Notes: generated from the letters alone by a model not told the origin. A DNA stretch of 64,000 nt from a bacterium (GCA_029565675.1 JAKQNP010000019.1:142313-206312); one strand, 5' to 3'. Counted from the stretch's first letter, positions 36,449-45,560 are shown. Translations and numbers: made by a program.

Positions 36449-38011
36449 TCATTTGATACAGGTCAAACGGCCGCTGCGGCGCTCGCCGGATCCCTGCAGA
36501 CAATAGCTGTAAATCCCGCTCGGCCAATCGGCGGTGCCGACCGCCGCTCGATAGGATCCGGGAGCAAAATAGCTGTGCTGAAAAACGGTTTGGGCGCGGC
36601 GGCCGAGAAGATCGTACACAACCAGCGACAGGTTCTGGCCATGGCGCACGGAGAATTCGATGGTCGTCTGTTCATTAAAGGGATTGGGATAGTTGCCGCA
36701 AACCTGAAAAGTCGCCGGTCTGGCGCTGTTGTCGGAATCTGATCGGCCGACGCTGTTTTCGCCGCCCCAAAAATAGAGGAGAATCTCATCCACCAGCGCT
36801 CGCCAATTACCCCACGAATGGCTCTCGTTTACCTCGCGATAGTCGAATGCATAGCCTTTGTCCGACAGCACTTTGTGCATTCGCCGGGCGCCTTCTTCGG
36901 TATCGTGAATGACGCCGGTGGTCATTGCGATCCTGAGCGGCATCACTGCCGCGCCGGCATACAGGCTATAGATCTGGTGGTTGTAGGAAAATGCCGGCGA
37001 TTGAATACCCAGCAGGTGAAATCGATCGGTATGGCGCGTTCCCAGATAAGCGGCGAACAAGCCGCCCATCGATGTGCCGAGAATCGCGCGACCGTCAGCA
37101 TCGGCGCGGGTACGATAGGTCGAATCGATATAAGCGGTCAGCTCCTGCGCGACAAAATCGGCAAAGCGGGGATTGAGATTGTATTCCTGCATGCGCCGGT
37201 TTTCATCGGGATTTTCGGGATTGCGCGGATCGATAAAAACCGCCAGCACCGGCTCCACTCGCCCGTCGGCGATCAGGTTGTCCAACACAACCGGCACGGC
37301 ACCCAGACGCGCGTCTGCATACTCGTGGCCGTCGGTGATGTACAACACCGGCAACTCTCCCATCTCCTGGCCGACCGCCGGCGTGTAGACGCGGATGTTG
37401 ACCTTGTAGCCGAGATGAGCGCTCGACAAAGCGATGGGCGCGGACAACGAACCCTGGGCGATCCCGGGTGATCGCAGGGTCTCCTGCGGATAGAGCCAGG
37501 CCGGCATGCGCAGCTCCGAGTTGGGACCGTAACCGCCCCACTGCACAAAGGGATTGGCAGGATCGAGAATCCATTGGCTGCCGTTGAGCACGATCTTGTA
37601 GTCCAGACGAGCATTGGTCGGGAACTGTGCGCACAAGAGCCACACATCGCTTGCACCCACTCGTTGACCGCGGTTGTCGAAACCGCTCTCCCCGCCCCAG
37701 CGATTGAAATCGCCGGTCCAGTGCACGGATTCGGCCTGACCGCGATAGAGAAAGGCGACTGAATCCCCCAGCACAAAGGGAACGCGGTTCTCGGCGAGCA
37801 GACTCTGCCAAAGCGTATCGAGCCGTTGTTGCCGAAGCGCGCCGTCATCGATTGTCGCAGTTGCCGTCAGAGTGTCGATAAAAGCCCGAAAAGAAGGCCA
37901 TGCCATGGTTTCAGTCTCCTGCGCCTGTAGAGATCCTGCTGCCACCAGGACGATCCAGGTGATTGTCCACAAAGTGTAAAATCGGCTGTTTTTAAAATTC
38001 GCCATCATCAT
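36449..38011 (-). CDS. Secreted Fes-type esterase with CBM48-like and C-terminal sorting domain
   Basis: A protein of about 520 residues. Signal peptide YTLWTITWIVLVAAGSLQAQ. A CBM48/isoamylase-N-like segment (FLYRGQAESVHWTGDFNRWG, YKIVLNGSQWILDPANPF) precedes an esterase D/Fes-type alpha/beta-hydrolase with GTSMGGLFAAYLG (Ser near 314), LPVLYITDGHEYADARL and ESHSWGNWRALVDEILLY holding the His. The final domain starts VCGNYPNPFNEQTTIEFSV, the FCB sorting signal also seen at 3600-6512. Likely role: hydrolysis of esterified polysaccharide or siderophore-like esters outside the cell. Start among three adjacent ATGs (38011, 38008, 38005). Confidence 0.82.
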   Translation of the reverse strand: MMMANFKNSRFYTLWTITWIVLVAAGSLQAQETETMAWPSFRAFIDTLTATATIDDGALRQQRLDTLWQSLLAENRVPFVLGDSVAFLYRGQAESVHWTGDFNRWGGESGFDNRGQRVGASDVWLLCAQFPTNARLDYKIVLNGSQWILDPANPFVQWGGYGPNSELRMPAWLYPQETLRSPGIAQGSLSAPIALSSAHLGYKVNIRVYTPAVGQEMGELPVLYITDGHEYADARLGAVPVVLDNLIADGRVEPVLAVFIDPRNPENPDENRRMQEYNLNPRFADFVAQELTAYIDSTYRTRADADGRAILGTSMGGLFAAYLGTRHTDRFHLLGIQSPAFSYNHQIYSLYAGAAVMPLRIAMTTGVIHDTEEGARRMHKVLSDKGYAFDYREVNESHSWGNWRALVDEILLYFWGGENSVGRSDSDNSARPATFQVCGNYPNPFNEQTTIEFSVRHGQNLSLVVYDLLGRRAQTVFQHSYFAPGSYRAAVGTADWPSGIYSYCLQGSGERRSGRLTCIK

Positions 38012-38060
38012 CTTTTTCTGTATTACCCAGATTATGTGTTGCTGCCCGGGTGCTCCCCTG

Positions 38061-38849
38061 CTACGCCACCTGTTGCGCACGCGCGAGAATCTTGCGCGCG
38101 TTGGCGCCGAGCAGCTCGATTTTGACTGCATCGCTCAGATCGGCGCCGATCACCCGGCCCAACTGCTGTGCCTGGTTGATGAAAATGCAATCCGAACCCC
38201 AGACGACCTTGTCGCTGCCAGCTTCGGCGACCAGATGTTCCAGCAGCCCTCTTCTGGCCTGGCTGAAAGCGAGCTCGAGATAGACGTGTGGATACTTGTT
38301 CGACAGGCGGATGTATTCGTGCACCCGTTCGCTGCCGCTGTGCGCGAGCAAAAACGAAATATTCGGAAAACGCGCTGCCAATTGCTCGATGTCGCGGATC
38401 TGCCGTTCCTCGCCCCAGGTGTGCAACAACAGCGGCAAACAGCGTTCCTCCGCGATTGTATAGGCTTGCTCATAGCCGGGATGGGTGTAAGGCAATCCGT
38501 TGCTGTCGTGCAACTTGATGCCAATAAAGCCCTTGTCCAGCCATCCCATCACCGACCGCCGAATCGACTCGGCCTTGCCGGGGTAAACCGAGATGTAGCC
38601 GCAGATTCGCCGCGGAAAAGCCTGCATGGCCGCATGGATCTCTTCGTTGCCCTCTTCGGTGTAGCGCGTCAGGCAGTGCATCGAGCTGCACAGGATCGCA
38701 TCGATGCCCAGGCGGTCCATGGAACTGACCAGGCTCGCAGCCGACAGATCGGGAATGGTAAAACCGTAGCGGCCGAGATGGCCGTGGATATCGACGATAT
38801 CGATGCCGAGGGATTCGCCGTGACGCGCGCGTTCGAACAGAGTTTTCAT
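38061..38849 (-). CDS. Amidohydrolase_2-family metal-dependent hydrolase
   Basis: A 262-residue TIM-barrel protein with apparent metal ligands: DIVDIHGHLGRYGF (HxH), GIKLHDSNGLPY, PLLLHTWGEERQI, NISFLLAHSGSER and VVWGSDCIF. These match the Amidohydro_2 (decarboxylase/lactonase) group. It is coupled by a 4-base overlap to the related protein at 38846-39592, with which it may assemble. Substrate not inferable. Confidence 0.8.
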   Translation of the reverse strand: MKTLFERARHGESLGIDIVDIHGHLGRYGFTIPDLSAASLVSSMDRLGIDAILCSSMHCLTRYTEEGNEEIHAAMQAFPRRICGYISVYPGKAESIRRSVMGWLDKGFIGIKLHDSNGLPYTHPGYEQAYTIAEERCLPLLLHTWGEERQIRDIEQLAARFPNISFLLAHSGSERVHEYIRLSNKYPHVYLELAFSQARRGLLEHLVAEAGSDKVVWGSDCIFINQAQQLGRVIGADLSDAVKIELLGANARKILARAQQVA

Positions 38850-39592
38850 CGGATCTCCTCCTGCAACCTGCGAAAGTTACCGGCAGCGATTTTTTCCTTT
38901 TCTTCGGCTGAGATTTGGCTGTCGAACAGCATCATTGCCGCAGACATCGGTTCATTTTCAGGAAAGCCGGTGCCGAACAGCAATTGCTCGCATCCCGCTT
39001 CCCTGACCAGCTGCTCCATCCCGCCGTGCAGAGTATAATTGTTGCCGATCGACAGATGGACCCGTTTGAAGGATTTCAGCAGCGGCAGCAGGATGCGCTG
39101 TTCCCGGTAGCCGACCTGGGCAAAGATGATGCGCAGATCGGGATAAGAACGCGCGAGGTCGGCGACCTGCGGCGGCGGACAGTTGCGTGAAGAGATCCAG
39201 ACCGGCAGGTTGCGATCGGTGAGAGCGCGAAACAGGGAATCGCTGAGCCACGGAGCGATGATCCAATAATCGGCGATCGGCCGAATCGTCACCGCCGCCG
39301 CTCCCTGGGCGATCGCCCGGTCGATCTGCTCTGCCTCGGGCGCCAGATCATAGCCGGTGTTGGGCAGGACGGTAGGACATGGGATCAGCTGCGGTGTGTC
39401 GGCACAGGCGGCAAAGAGTTGGTCATTGGAAAAAATCACATTCACGTCGAGTTCTATCGGCTCGACGCGCACCAGAGCGGCGCGCAGCTGCATGCGCGCA
39501 CAATAGTCGAGCAGCTGTTGGCGATCCACAACCGCGGTTTTGCCCGGTTGCGTGCCGCCAAAGCCGACTTGCACATCGATCAATTCCAGCAT
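38846..39592 (-). CDS. Amidohydrolase-like protein lacking metal ligands
   Basis: A protein of about 248 residues, same general fold as its neighbour (IDRAIAQGAAAVTIRPIADY, NLPVWISSRNCPPPQVADLA, DLRIIFAQVGYREQRILLPL). The HxH at the N-terminus is absent (IDVQVGFGGT), the strand-5 His is replaced in WISSRN, the strand-6 His is replaced in IIFAQVGY, and the GSD is replaced by LLFGTGFP. It is therefore likely a non-catalytic partner. ATG at 39592 is better spaced from AAAGG than the ATG at 39601. Confidence 0.68.
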   Translation of the reverse strand: MLELIDVQVGFGGTQPGKTAVVDRQQLLDYCARMQLRAALVRVEPIELDVNVIFSNDQLFAACADTPQLIPCPTVLPNTGYDLAPEAEQIDRAIAQGAAAVTIRPIADYWIIAPWLSDSLFRALTDRNLPVWISSRNCPPPQVADLARSYPDLRIIFAQVGYREQRILLPLLKSFKRVHLSIGNNYTLHGGMEQLVREAGCEQLLFGTGFPENEPMSAAMMLFDSQISAEEKEKIAAGNFRRLQEEIR

Positions 39593-39735
39593 GCAAAACA
39601 TCCTTTCAAAGTGATGGCAGTCATCCTGCGCCTCGCTGCAGAAGAGATTGAATTCAGGTCAGGACAGTTGGCAAAATAAGGTAAAAAATTCTAGTGAAAA
39701 GGACAACTGTTGAATACAATTTTTGCATTCCGGAC

Positions 39736-39771
39736 AAAAAAAAGTCCTGTGGCCATAAGGCACACAGGACT
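39736..39771 (-). terminator. Rho-independent terminator after the sigma/anti-sigma operon
   Basis: On the minus strand, AGTCCTGTG (39771-39763) pairs with CACAGGACT (39751-39743) around an 11-base loop and is followed by a run of eight T residues (39743-39736). It lies just after the stop of the gene at 39783, so it ends the ECF-sigma operon. Confidence 0.9.
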
Positions 39772-39782
39772 CGATCGCACAT

Positions 39783-40256
39783 CTATTCTTGCGGCTCCGG
39801 TGGAGGCGGCGGGGTGCCTGCAGGCGGAACCGGCCGGCCTTCCGGCCATTCGGGGTGTGGCTGGCGAGGGACTCGCATCGGACGCCAACCGGGGCCCGGA
39901 AATCCTTCGCGGGGCCGTTTGAAACGCTCCAGCTGTTCCGGGGTCAAAAGCGGCTCGATTTCCCGCCGCATGCTGTCGACGATCGCCTGCAATTCGGTGC
40001 GGTGCCTCTTTGCGGTCTTTTGTAAATCGAAAAAATAGCGCTTGCTGATGATGCCAAGGGTGTCGCGCTGTGTTTCGGTCGGTCGCAAGAGTTCATCTTG
40101 CAGGCGCAGGAAGATCCGCGGATCGTCCAGACGGCTGAACTTTTTCTCCCAGGGTTTCGGCGCCCACAGCAAACGGCCGATGAACAGCCCGATCGCCATG
40201 CCGATCAACAGCGTCAGCAAAACAATGAGCATGGATTTGGTTTGAATTGAGGTCAT
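39783..40256 (-). CDS. CpxP/Spy-like periplasmic protein with membrane anchor
   Basis: A 157-residue protein with one N-terminal transmembrane segment (SMLIVLLTLLIGMAIGLFIG). The soluble part is helical: DEILRPTETQRD-like LLRPTETQRDTLGIISKRYF, LQKTAKRHRTELQAIVDSMR and REIEPLLTPEQLERFKRPRE, the LTPEQ pattern of heavy-metal-resistance/Spy-type sensors. The tail is Pro-rich. Its ATG overlaps the stop of the anti-sigma gene by 4 bases, so it belongs to the same stress-response unit, probably as the periplasmic sensor. Confidence 0.75.
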   Translation of the reverse strand: MTSIQTKSMLIVLLTLLIGMAIGLFIGRLLWAPKPWEKKFSRLDDPRIFLRLQDELLRPTETQRDTLGIISKRYFFDLQKTAKRHRTELQAIVDSMRREIEPLLTPEQLERFKRPREGFPGPGWRPMRVPRQPHPEWPEGRPVPPAGTPPPPPEPQE

Positions 40257-40678
40257 AGAATATCCTCCAGAGACGGTGAAAAAGCCGGCAGAATGACATC
40301 TTCGAGCGAAACAACCGCATCCGACAGAATCCCAAACGAGGCGTGGCGCCGGGCGAGATTGCAGGCGAACAACAGAACGACGACTGCACAGCCCACCACC
40401 GCGATGCGGCGAAAGGCCCGGCTGAGAGAGACAAAAAAGAGGAAATCGGCCGATTCTGCTTGCTCCTGACGGCGGATTCTGGCCATCACCCGTTCGACAA
40501 AAAAAGGCTGAAAGCGGTCACGGCGGATCTGGCCCAGAGAGTCGCGCAGAGCGCTGAAATCCTGGTAATTGCGGGCAATTTCCGGCTGCTTGTGCAGCTG
40601 GTCGGCCAAAGCCCGGCGTTCCGCCTCGCTCAATTCCTCTTCGTCATAGAGCCACAGATTTTTTTGTTTCTTTTTCAT
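40253..40678 (-). CDS. Anti-sigma factor (membrane, predicted)
   Basis: A 141-residue protein. Residues 1-75 form an acidic cytoplasmic domain (DEEELSEAERRALADQLHK, ARNYQDFSALRDSLGQIRRD). One transmembrane helix follows (FRRIAVVGCAVVVLLFACNL) and then a short extracytoplasmic tail. No zinc-finger motif is seen. Position directly downstream of the ECF sigma gene (26 bases) and before the periplasmic protein gives the assignment; the sequence alone would be uninformative. ATG at 40678 is the natural start of this domain. Confidence 0.7.
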   Translation of the reverse strand: MKKKQKNLWLYDEEELSEAERRALADQLHKQPEIARNYQDFSALRDSLGQIRRDRFQPFFVERVMARIRRQEQAESADFLFFVSLSRAFRRIAVVGCAVVVLLFACNLARRHASFGILSDAVVSLEDVILPAFSPSLEDIL

Positions 40679-40704
40679 CAAATCCTCGTGAGTCAAATTG
40701 TCGT

Positions 40705-41307
40705 TCACGGTTGAGATCGCGGACGTTTCCTGCCAGCGGTTTGGCAAATTCTGCCGCCGGTTCGGTAAGGGTCGAGAGCCTTTTGCAAATGTTTTTGCGC
40801 GCGCGACAGTCGCGACAGCACCGTGCCTTCCGGAACAGAGAGAATCTCTGCCGTTTCGCGAGTGGAGTAGCCCTCGATGAGGCGCAACACCACCACCGCG
40901 CGAAACCCGGCGTCCAGACGCTCCATCGACTTTTCGAGCACCTCGCGCCATTCCGCCGGTTCTGCGGTCACGGTCGGCAGTTCTGCCGCTGCCACCGTCT
41001 GCAAATCCAGCAACCGCCGGCGCTTGCGCCGCTTCAGCTCGTTCAGGGAGAGATTGATGGCGATGCGGGTCAGATAGGTCGCCACCGTCGAATCGCCGCG
41101 AAACCGCGACAGGCTTCTATAGAAACGGATGAACGTTTCCTGACCAATGTCGTCTGTCTCCGGACCATCGCCGAGCATGCCGTGGATTGTCGCCGCGACC
41201 CGGGCTTCGTGGCGCCGCACCAGTTCGGCAAAGGCTCGTTCATCTCCCTGTCGCGCTCGCTCTACCAGTTCGCAATCGGTCAACTCAGGCCCTTCCGCTT
41301 TGTCCAT
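40705..41307 (-). CDS. ECF-type RNA polymerase sigma factor
   Basis: A protein of about 200 residues with region 2 (DERAFAELVRRHEARVAATI, DDIGQETFIRFYRSLSRFRG, TYLTRIAINLSLNELKRRKR) and region 4 (LDAGFRAVVVLRLIEGYSTR, ETAEILSVPEGTVLSRLSRA). It directs transcription of stress or envelope genes and is presumably held by the membrane anti-sigma encoded next. ATG at 41307 leaves the upstream dehydrogenase (stop at 41351) intact; a start at 41358 would overlap it. Confidence 0.93.
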   Translation of the reverse strand: MDKAEGPELTDCELVERARQGDERAFAELVRRHEARVAATIHGMLGDGPETDDIGQETFIRFYRSLSRFRGDSTVATYLTRIAINLSLNELKRRKRRRLLDLQTVAAAELPTVTAEPAEWREVLEKSMERLDAGFRAVVVLRLIEGYSTRETAEILSVPEGTVLSRLSRAQKHLQKALDPYRTGGRICQTAGRKRPRSQP

Positions 41308-41350
41308 TAGACAAAGCCGGCTGCGAAATATTCCCAGGACACCGTTTTTT

Positions 41351-42442
41351 TCAGTCAAAGGCGATCTTGGTCTTGCGCGAAATATCGCGCAACTCTTCGA
41401 CCACCGGCAGGATCAGCGGGATACCCACGACACGGCGGATCGCTTCGGCGTCGGCCTCCGGATCGCCGGGGACCAGCGGGCCGTCGGTGCCGGGCGCGGG
41501 CTTGGTGGCGCGCATGGTCTGCACATAGTCATCGATCTGCCGCTTGAATTCATCCGCGTCGATAAACCCGTCGATGCGCAGGGCGCCGAAGAAATGGCCA
41601 ATGCCTTTGCCGACGCTGCGTTCCGGGATTTCCTGGCGCAGGGCAAACGGCGGCGCAAAAGGTCCCCAATTGGCGCCGCTCAGCACACAGCTGAGCACAT
41701 CGACCATGGTCGCCAGACAGTAGCCCTTGTGGCCGCCGCGCTCGCGCGTCGAGCCGAGCGGCAACAAGGCGCCGCCCTGCACCATCTGGTTGGGATCCGT
41801 GGTCGGTTGGCCTTGGGCATCGATCGCCCAGCCTTCCGGCAGCTGTTCGCCCTTGCGCCGCGCCATTTCGACTTTGCCGTAGGCGGCGGCGGTGGTGGCC
41901 ATATCGATGACGATCGGACGCTCTTTGAGGGCGGGAAACGCGATGGCGATGGGATTGGTACCCAGGCGCCGTTCGCCGCCCCACAGAGGCGCCACCAGCT
42001 TGGTCGAGTTGGTCATGGCCCAGCCGATCAGATCGTGCTTGAGCGCCTGAAGGACATAATAGCCGGCGATGCCGAAATGGTTGGTGTGGCGCACGCTGAC
42101 CCAGCCGGACCCGCTGGCCAGAGCCTTGTCCATGGCGATGCGGTTGGCTTTGGGACCGACCACCAGCCCCAGGCCGTTGTCGCCGTCCACCGTCGCCGTG
42201 CTCGGTGTTTCGCGGACCACGCTAACTTTGGGCTTGGGATTGATGCGGCCGAGCTCGAACATGTCAAAGTAGGTGTGCAACCTGGCCACACCGTGCGAAG
42301 AGATGTCGCGCAAATCCGCGGCGGCCAGCACATCGCTGGCCAGATCCGCATCCGCCTTGTCGACGCCAAAATATTGAAAAACACTGGAGGAAAAGGATTT
42401 CAGTTTTTCGATGGGATAGGTCAGGGTTTGTACCTCGTTCAT
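41351..42442 (-). CDS. Ldh-family (malate/L-lactate-type) NAD(P)-dependent dehydrogenase
   Basis: A 363-residue cytoplasmic oxidoreductase of the malate/L-lactate/ureidoglycolate family, not the classical Rossmann LDH. Marks: RDISSHGVARLHTYFDM with the active-site His; SGSGWVSVRHTNHFGIAGYY; TNSTKLVAPLWGGERRLGTNP; PIVIDMATTAAAYGKVEMAR; and GSTRERGGHKGYCLATMVDV. Length is standard. It lies upstream of the sigma operon and may be separately transcribed; substrate unknown. Confidence 0.9.
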   Translation of the reverse strand: MNEVQTLTYPIEKLKSFSSSVFQYFGVDKADADLASDVLAAADLRDISSHGVARLHTYFDMFELGRINPKPKVSVVRETPSTATVDGDNGLGLVVGPKANRIAMDKALASGSGWVSVRHTNHFGIAGYYVLQALKHDLIGWAMTNSTKLVAPLWGGERRLGTNPIAIAFPALKERPIVIDMATTAAAYGKVEMARRKGEQLPEGWAIDAQGQPTTDPNQMVQGGALLPLGSTRERGGHKGYCLATMVDVLSCVLSGANWGPFAPPFALRQEIPERSVGKGIGHFFGALRIDGFIDADEFKRQIDDYVQTMRATKPAPGTDGPLVPGDPEADAEAIRRVVGIPLILPVVEELRDISRKTKIAFD

Positions 42443-42611
42443 GATGGGAGTCCTTTCGTTGACCGTGAAATTTACTGGGTATCAACCCCTAAAATAGGGC
42501 GCTCTTTTCGGGATTGCAAGCGCAAATTCCGAAATCGCGCCGGGCAGCAGTTTTGTATTCGATATCATTTAAAACGGACGAACTATGACACTCTCAAATA
42601 AAAGTGGCAAC

Positions 42612-45227
42612 TTATTTTACTAACATAATACGTATCTGCTTTTTAGCGATTGGCGTTGTAAAACGCATGAGATAAATTCCGCTGCTGAACCGACTGCCAT
42701 CCCAGCACAGCCTGTGATTTCCTGCCTCTTGCATTCCATTAAAAAGTGTTTCGACCAGGCGTCCGCCAACATCATAGATCTCAATTCTGATCCACATGGA
42801 ATGGGGCAGATCATAGATGAAACTCGTCAGGCTGTTAAAGGGATTGGGGAAATTCTGCTGTAGAGAGAAAAGTATAGGGATATTGCTCATTTCTGGCCCA
42901 ATTGAAGTCGTGCCCTGGTATTCAACCGAACCGATATCCACGATTCCGCCAAAAATTCTGAGGCGGTTGCGCTGATCCCAGTCACATCCAGCTGGAACAG
43001 CTGAGTTTGTGCCGCTATCGATGGCCAGGCTCGTATCGTCCGGAGCGCAGGTCAAGGTAGGCCCGCCATTGTCATTTAATTCCCCAAGCAAGGGATCGAC
43101 GGCCAGCGCACCGGGCAAACTGCCATCGGCGACAAGATTGGTAAAATTGCCCAAAGGAGCAATTCCTTTGTAATCCGCTCCCAGTTGACTGTAGGCGATA
43201 AGGGTATTGCACAGCGTCAAAGTTGAAGAAGCGAACAGCCCAGCGCCAAGCGCATTGATGTTTCGTGAAAATGTGCATGAAAAAATTGATGAATTTTCGT
43301 TGCAGTTCCACACCCCTCCGCCTTCATCCGATGCTTTATTCTCATAAAACGTAGAGTTTATCAATGTGACCGGAAAACGCCCATCGATGTAAATTCCACC
43401 GCCGAATGTTGCCAAATTGGCATTGAAGGTACTGCTGTTGATTTCCATTCGATTCATTGAAAAAATGGCACCACCATTTGCAGCTTTATTCATCGTGAAA
43501 CTGGAATGTTTACAGAACATTCGCGCCCCGCCGCCATCATGACAGATCCCCCCTCCTGCTGATTGAGCGAAATTCTCGGTAAAATCAACATATTCGATGA
43601 AGGCGGAATCTGCATTGCACAGTGCTCCGCCATCCAGCAGACTGGCATTCTTTAGAAACTTGCCACCCGTTATTTTGATGATGCCTTTGGTTCCAATGGT
43701 CGGATAGACCGGCTCATAACCGTTATAGATAGCACCTCCCTTCAATTCGGCCTGGCTATTCTCAAACTCGCAGGCATATAGAACGATTTCACCGGAACGG
43801 GTGTTGTAAAGCGCACCACCTGAGGTGAGAGAGTTGTTCGCCAAGAAACGGCTCTTGCTGACAGCCACCTGTTCACACTGGTTGTATATGGCTCCCCCTC
43901 GTTCAGCCTGATTTCGACTAAACAGGGTATTGGCGATATCGACAGAAGTGTAACTCGAGCCAACATTGATTGCACCGCCATTTGCTTTGGCAAAATTATC
44001 TTCAAAATGGCATCCGACTATTTGGCAGGGAGCCGAAACTCCGAGATGCAGCGCACCTGCGTCGCGATCACAGCTGTTGGCAATGAATTGTGTTTCAGAG
44101 ATCATGGTTTCCTCGAAATAGCCCCAGATGGCCCCACCGGATTCAGATGCATAGTTTTCCTTGAAAAGACACCTGGTCACTAGAAGTTTTTGCCCATCTG
44201 GACAAAAGATCGCTCCCCCGGAATATCTAAAAAGGCCTATAGCCTCCGCTCGATTGCCAATAAAATTCGATTGATCGATGACCAGATGATTTTCATCCCA
44301 ACCAAAGATACCGCGGTATTGATCGCTGACCACACAGTTGTTCATCGTTAAACGGCAATATTCTTTAAGCTCTATACCATATAAAGTGTTTTTATTGATT
44401 TCGCTGCCATTGATCTCCAGCCGGCCTTCACTGATCACGATACCGCCTGTTCCGTTGCCATTTATTCTACAGCCTTCGATATAAATCCGAAAAGCCAGGT
44501 TGATGAGGATGCCCCTGCCGCCATTGTCACAAATTTCACATTGGCTCAAAGTTGGATTGAAGGAAAGATGGTTATTCACTATGATTCCGCTTTTGCTATT
44601 GTGGCTGATTTTCGTCCGCTCGCAGTTGAATTCACGCTCAACGCAGATCCCCGAGCCAACATTGTATTCAATCTGCGAATCGGTGATGGTCAGTTTGCTC
44701 GCCTCGCCCCTACTGCAAATTCCACCGCCGTCTTGATGGGCTATGTTTTGCGCAATGAGGCTGTGATGAACGGATAATTCGCCTGTATTGTAGATGCCGC
44801 CTCCGTTATTAATGGTATTACAAGCGTAAATTTGACAATTGTAAAGTGTGAGCACACCCAAATTTTTAATACCGCCGCCATCAAAATCCGCCGTGTTCCC
44901 CTTGCCGTTGCCATGCGCAAATTTAATATCTGACAACTGAACAACAGATCCTTTCTCAACCACGAGAATCCTGACCGCCTCCTTTCCGTCAAGGATGATT
45001 TCCCGTTGTTCACCTAAAATCGTCAGGGTTTTGTCTATTACGAGCTGCGATACCAGAGAGATGTGGAAATCGCGGGAAAACTTTATGCTATCTCCATGAA
45101 AAGCGACATCGATGATGTCGCGCAGAGAACCGGGTCCAGAATCAGAAAAGCTGGTTACATAAAGGGTGTTGCCCAAAAGAGAGGTAACGCAAAGAAGAAT
45201 AATAACACCAGTGATCTTTGCCATCAT
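42612..45227 (-). CDS. Secreted right-handed parallel beta-helix protein with C-terminal sorting domain
   Basis: An 871-residue exported protein. Signal peptide in the first 18 residues; then TSFSDSGPGSLRDIIDVAFH, the typical opening of choice-of-anchor Q/CSLREA-like proteins. From residue 70 to 720 there are some 25 short coils with patterns like GGAIYN, GGGIYNTGEL and SGGAIWG, each with N/S/T ladders. A choice-of-anchor Q-like strand (GGPTLTCAPDDTSLAIDSGT) follows. The end, LQQNFPNPFNSLTSFIYDLP to GIYLMRF, is the FCB sorting domain. Likely a surface polysaccharide-binding or lyase-like protein. AT content is higher than its neighbours. Confidence 0.88.
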   Translation of the reverse strand: MMAKITGVIILLCVTSLLGNTLYVTSFSDSGPGSLRDIIDVAFHGDSIKFSRDFHISLVSQLVIDKTLTILGEQREIILDGKEAVRILVVEKGSVVQLSDIKFAHGNGKGNTADFDGGGIKNLGVLTLYNCQIYACNTINNGGGIYNTGELSVHHSLIAQNIAHQDGGGICSRGEASKLTITDSQIEYNVGSGICVEREFNCERTKISHNSKSGIIVNNHLSFNPTLSQCEICDNGGRGILINLAFRIYIEGCRINGNGTGGIVISEGRLEINGSEINKNTLYGIELKEYCRLTMNNCVVSDQYRGIFGWDENHLVIDQSNFIGNRAEAIGLFRYSGGAIFCPDGQKLLVTRCLFKENYASESGGAIWGYFEETMISETQFIANSCDRDAGALHLGVSAPCQIVGCHFEDNFAKANGGAINVGSSYTSVDIANTLFSRNQAERGGAIYNQCEQVAVSKSRFLANNSLTSGGALYNTRSGEIVLYACEFENSQAELKGGAIYNGYEPVYPTIGTKGIIKITGGKFLKNASLLDGGALCNADSAFIEYVDFTENFAQSAGGGICHDGGGARMFCKHSSFTMNKAANGGAIFSMNRMEINSSTFNANLATFGGGIYIDGRFPVTLINSTFYENKASDEGGGVWNCNENSSIFSCTFSRNINALGAGLFASSTLTLCNTLIAYSQLGADYKGIAPLGNFTNLVADGSLPGALAVDPLLGELNDNGGPTLTCAPDDTSLAIDSGTNSAVPAGCDWDQRNRLRIFGGIVDIGSVEYQGTTSIGPEMSNIPILFSLQQNFPNPFNSLTSFIYDLPHSMWIRIEIYDVGGRLVETLFNGMQEAGNHRLCWDGSRFSSGIYLMRFTTPIAKKQIRIMLVK

Positions 45228-45381
45228 AACCTCCCAACAGTCGTTTCTGAATTTTGGTAAAAAAGAATCAATTGGTTGCTGTCAAGGTGCATGGTGGTTT
45301 GAGAAAGATAATGATCTGTGAAAGGATTAGAAGGGCACTTTTCACCCAACATGCTTTGCCATCAGATTGATTTTCTTTAAG

Positions 45382-45402
45382 ATCCGGTGCTGCGCACCGA
45401 AT
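45382..45402. repeat. Dispersed hairpin motif, copy B
   Basis: ATCCGGTGC at 45382-45390, loop TGC, and GCACCGAAT at 45394-45402 form a 9-base stem with one mismatch, 155 bases upstream of the beta-helix gene. The same hairpin stands at 49245-49265 upstream of the FlgO-like gene, and half of it at 13702-13716. Confidence 0.5.
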
Positions 45403-45515
45403 CCGGGAATAATTCTTTGTTCGTATAAAGCCTATTATTTTTTGCATCATCAATGTCACGTTCAACAGACAGCAAAAAAGACTTTCCGTAAACGAGTTAA
45501 TCGTAATCTTGCAGA

Positions 45516-45534
45516 GTTTGCCGAATCGTTCAAC
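45516..45534. repeat. 19-base direct repeat preceding duplicated unit, copy 1
   Basis: GTTTGCCGAATCGTTCAAC. An identical copy lies at 47142-47160. Both stand just left of palindromic GC-rich elements (45539-45560 and 47165-47246), so they look like the same mobile-repeat boundary. Confidence 0.6.
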
Positions 45535-45538
45535 CGTA

Positions 45539-45560
45539 GGGGCACGGCATGCCGTGCCCC
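45539..45560. repeat. 22-base perfect palindrome inside the left transposase copy
   Basis: A perfect palindrome whose arms are GGGGCACGGCA and TGCCGTGCCCC. The same 22 bases occur at 47355-47376. It truncates the tyrosine-transposase reading frame in both copies, and looks like a REP-type extragenic palindrome. Confidence 0.8.
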
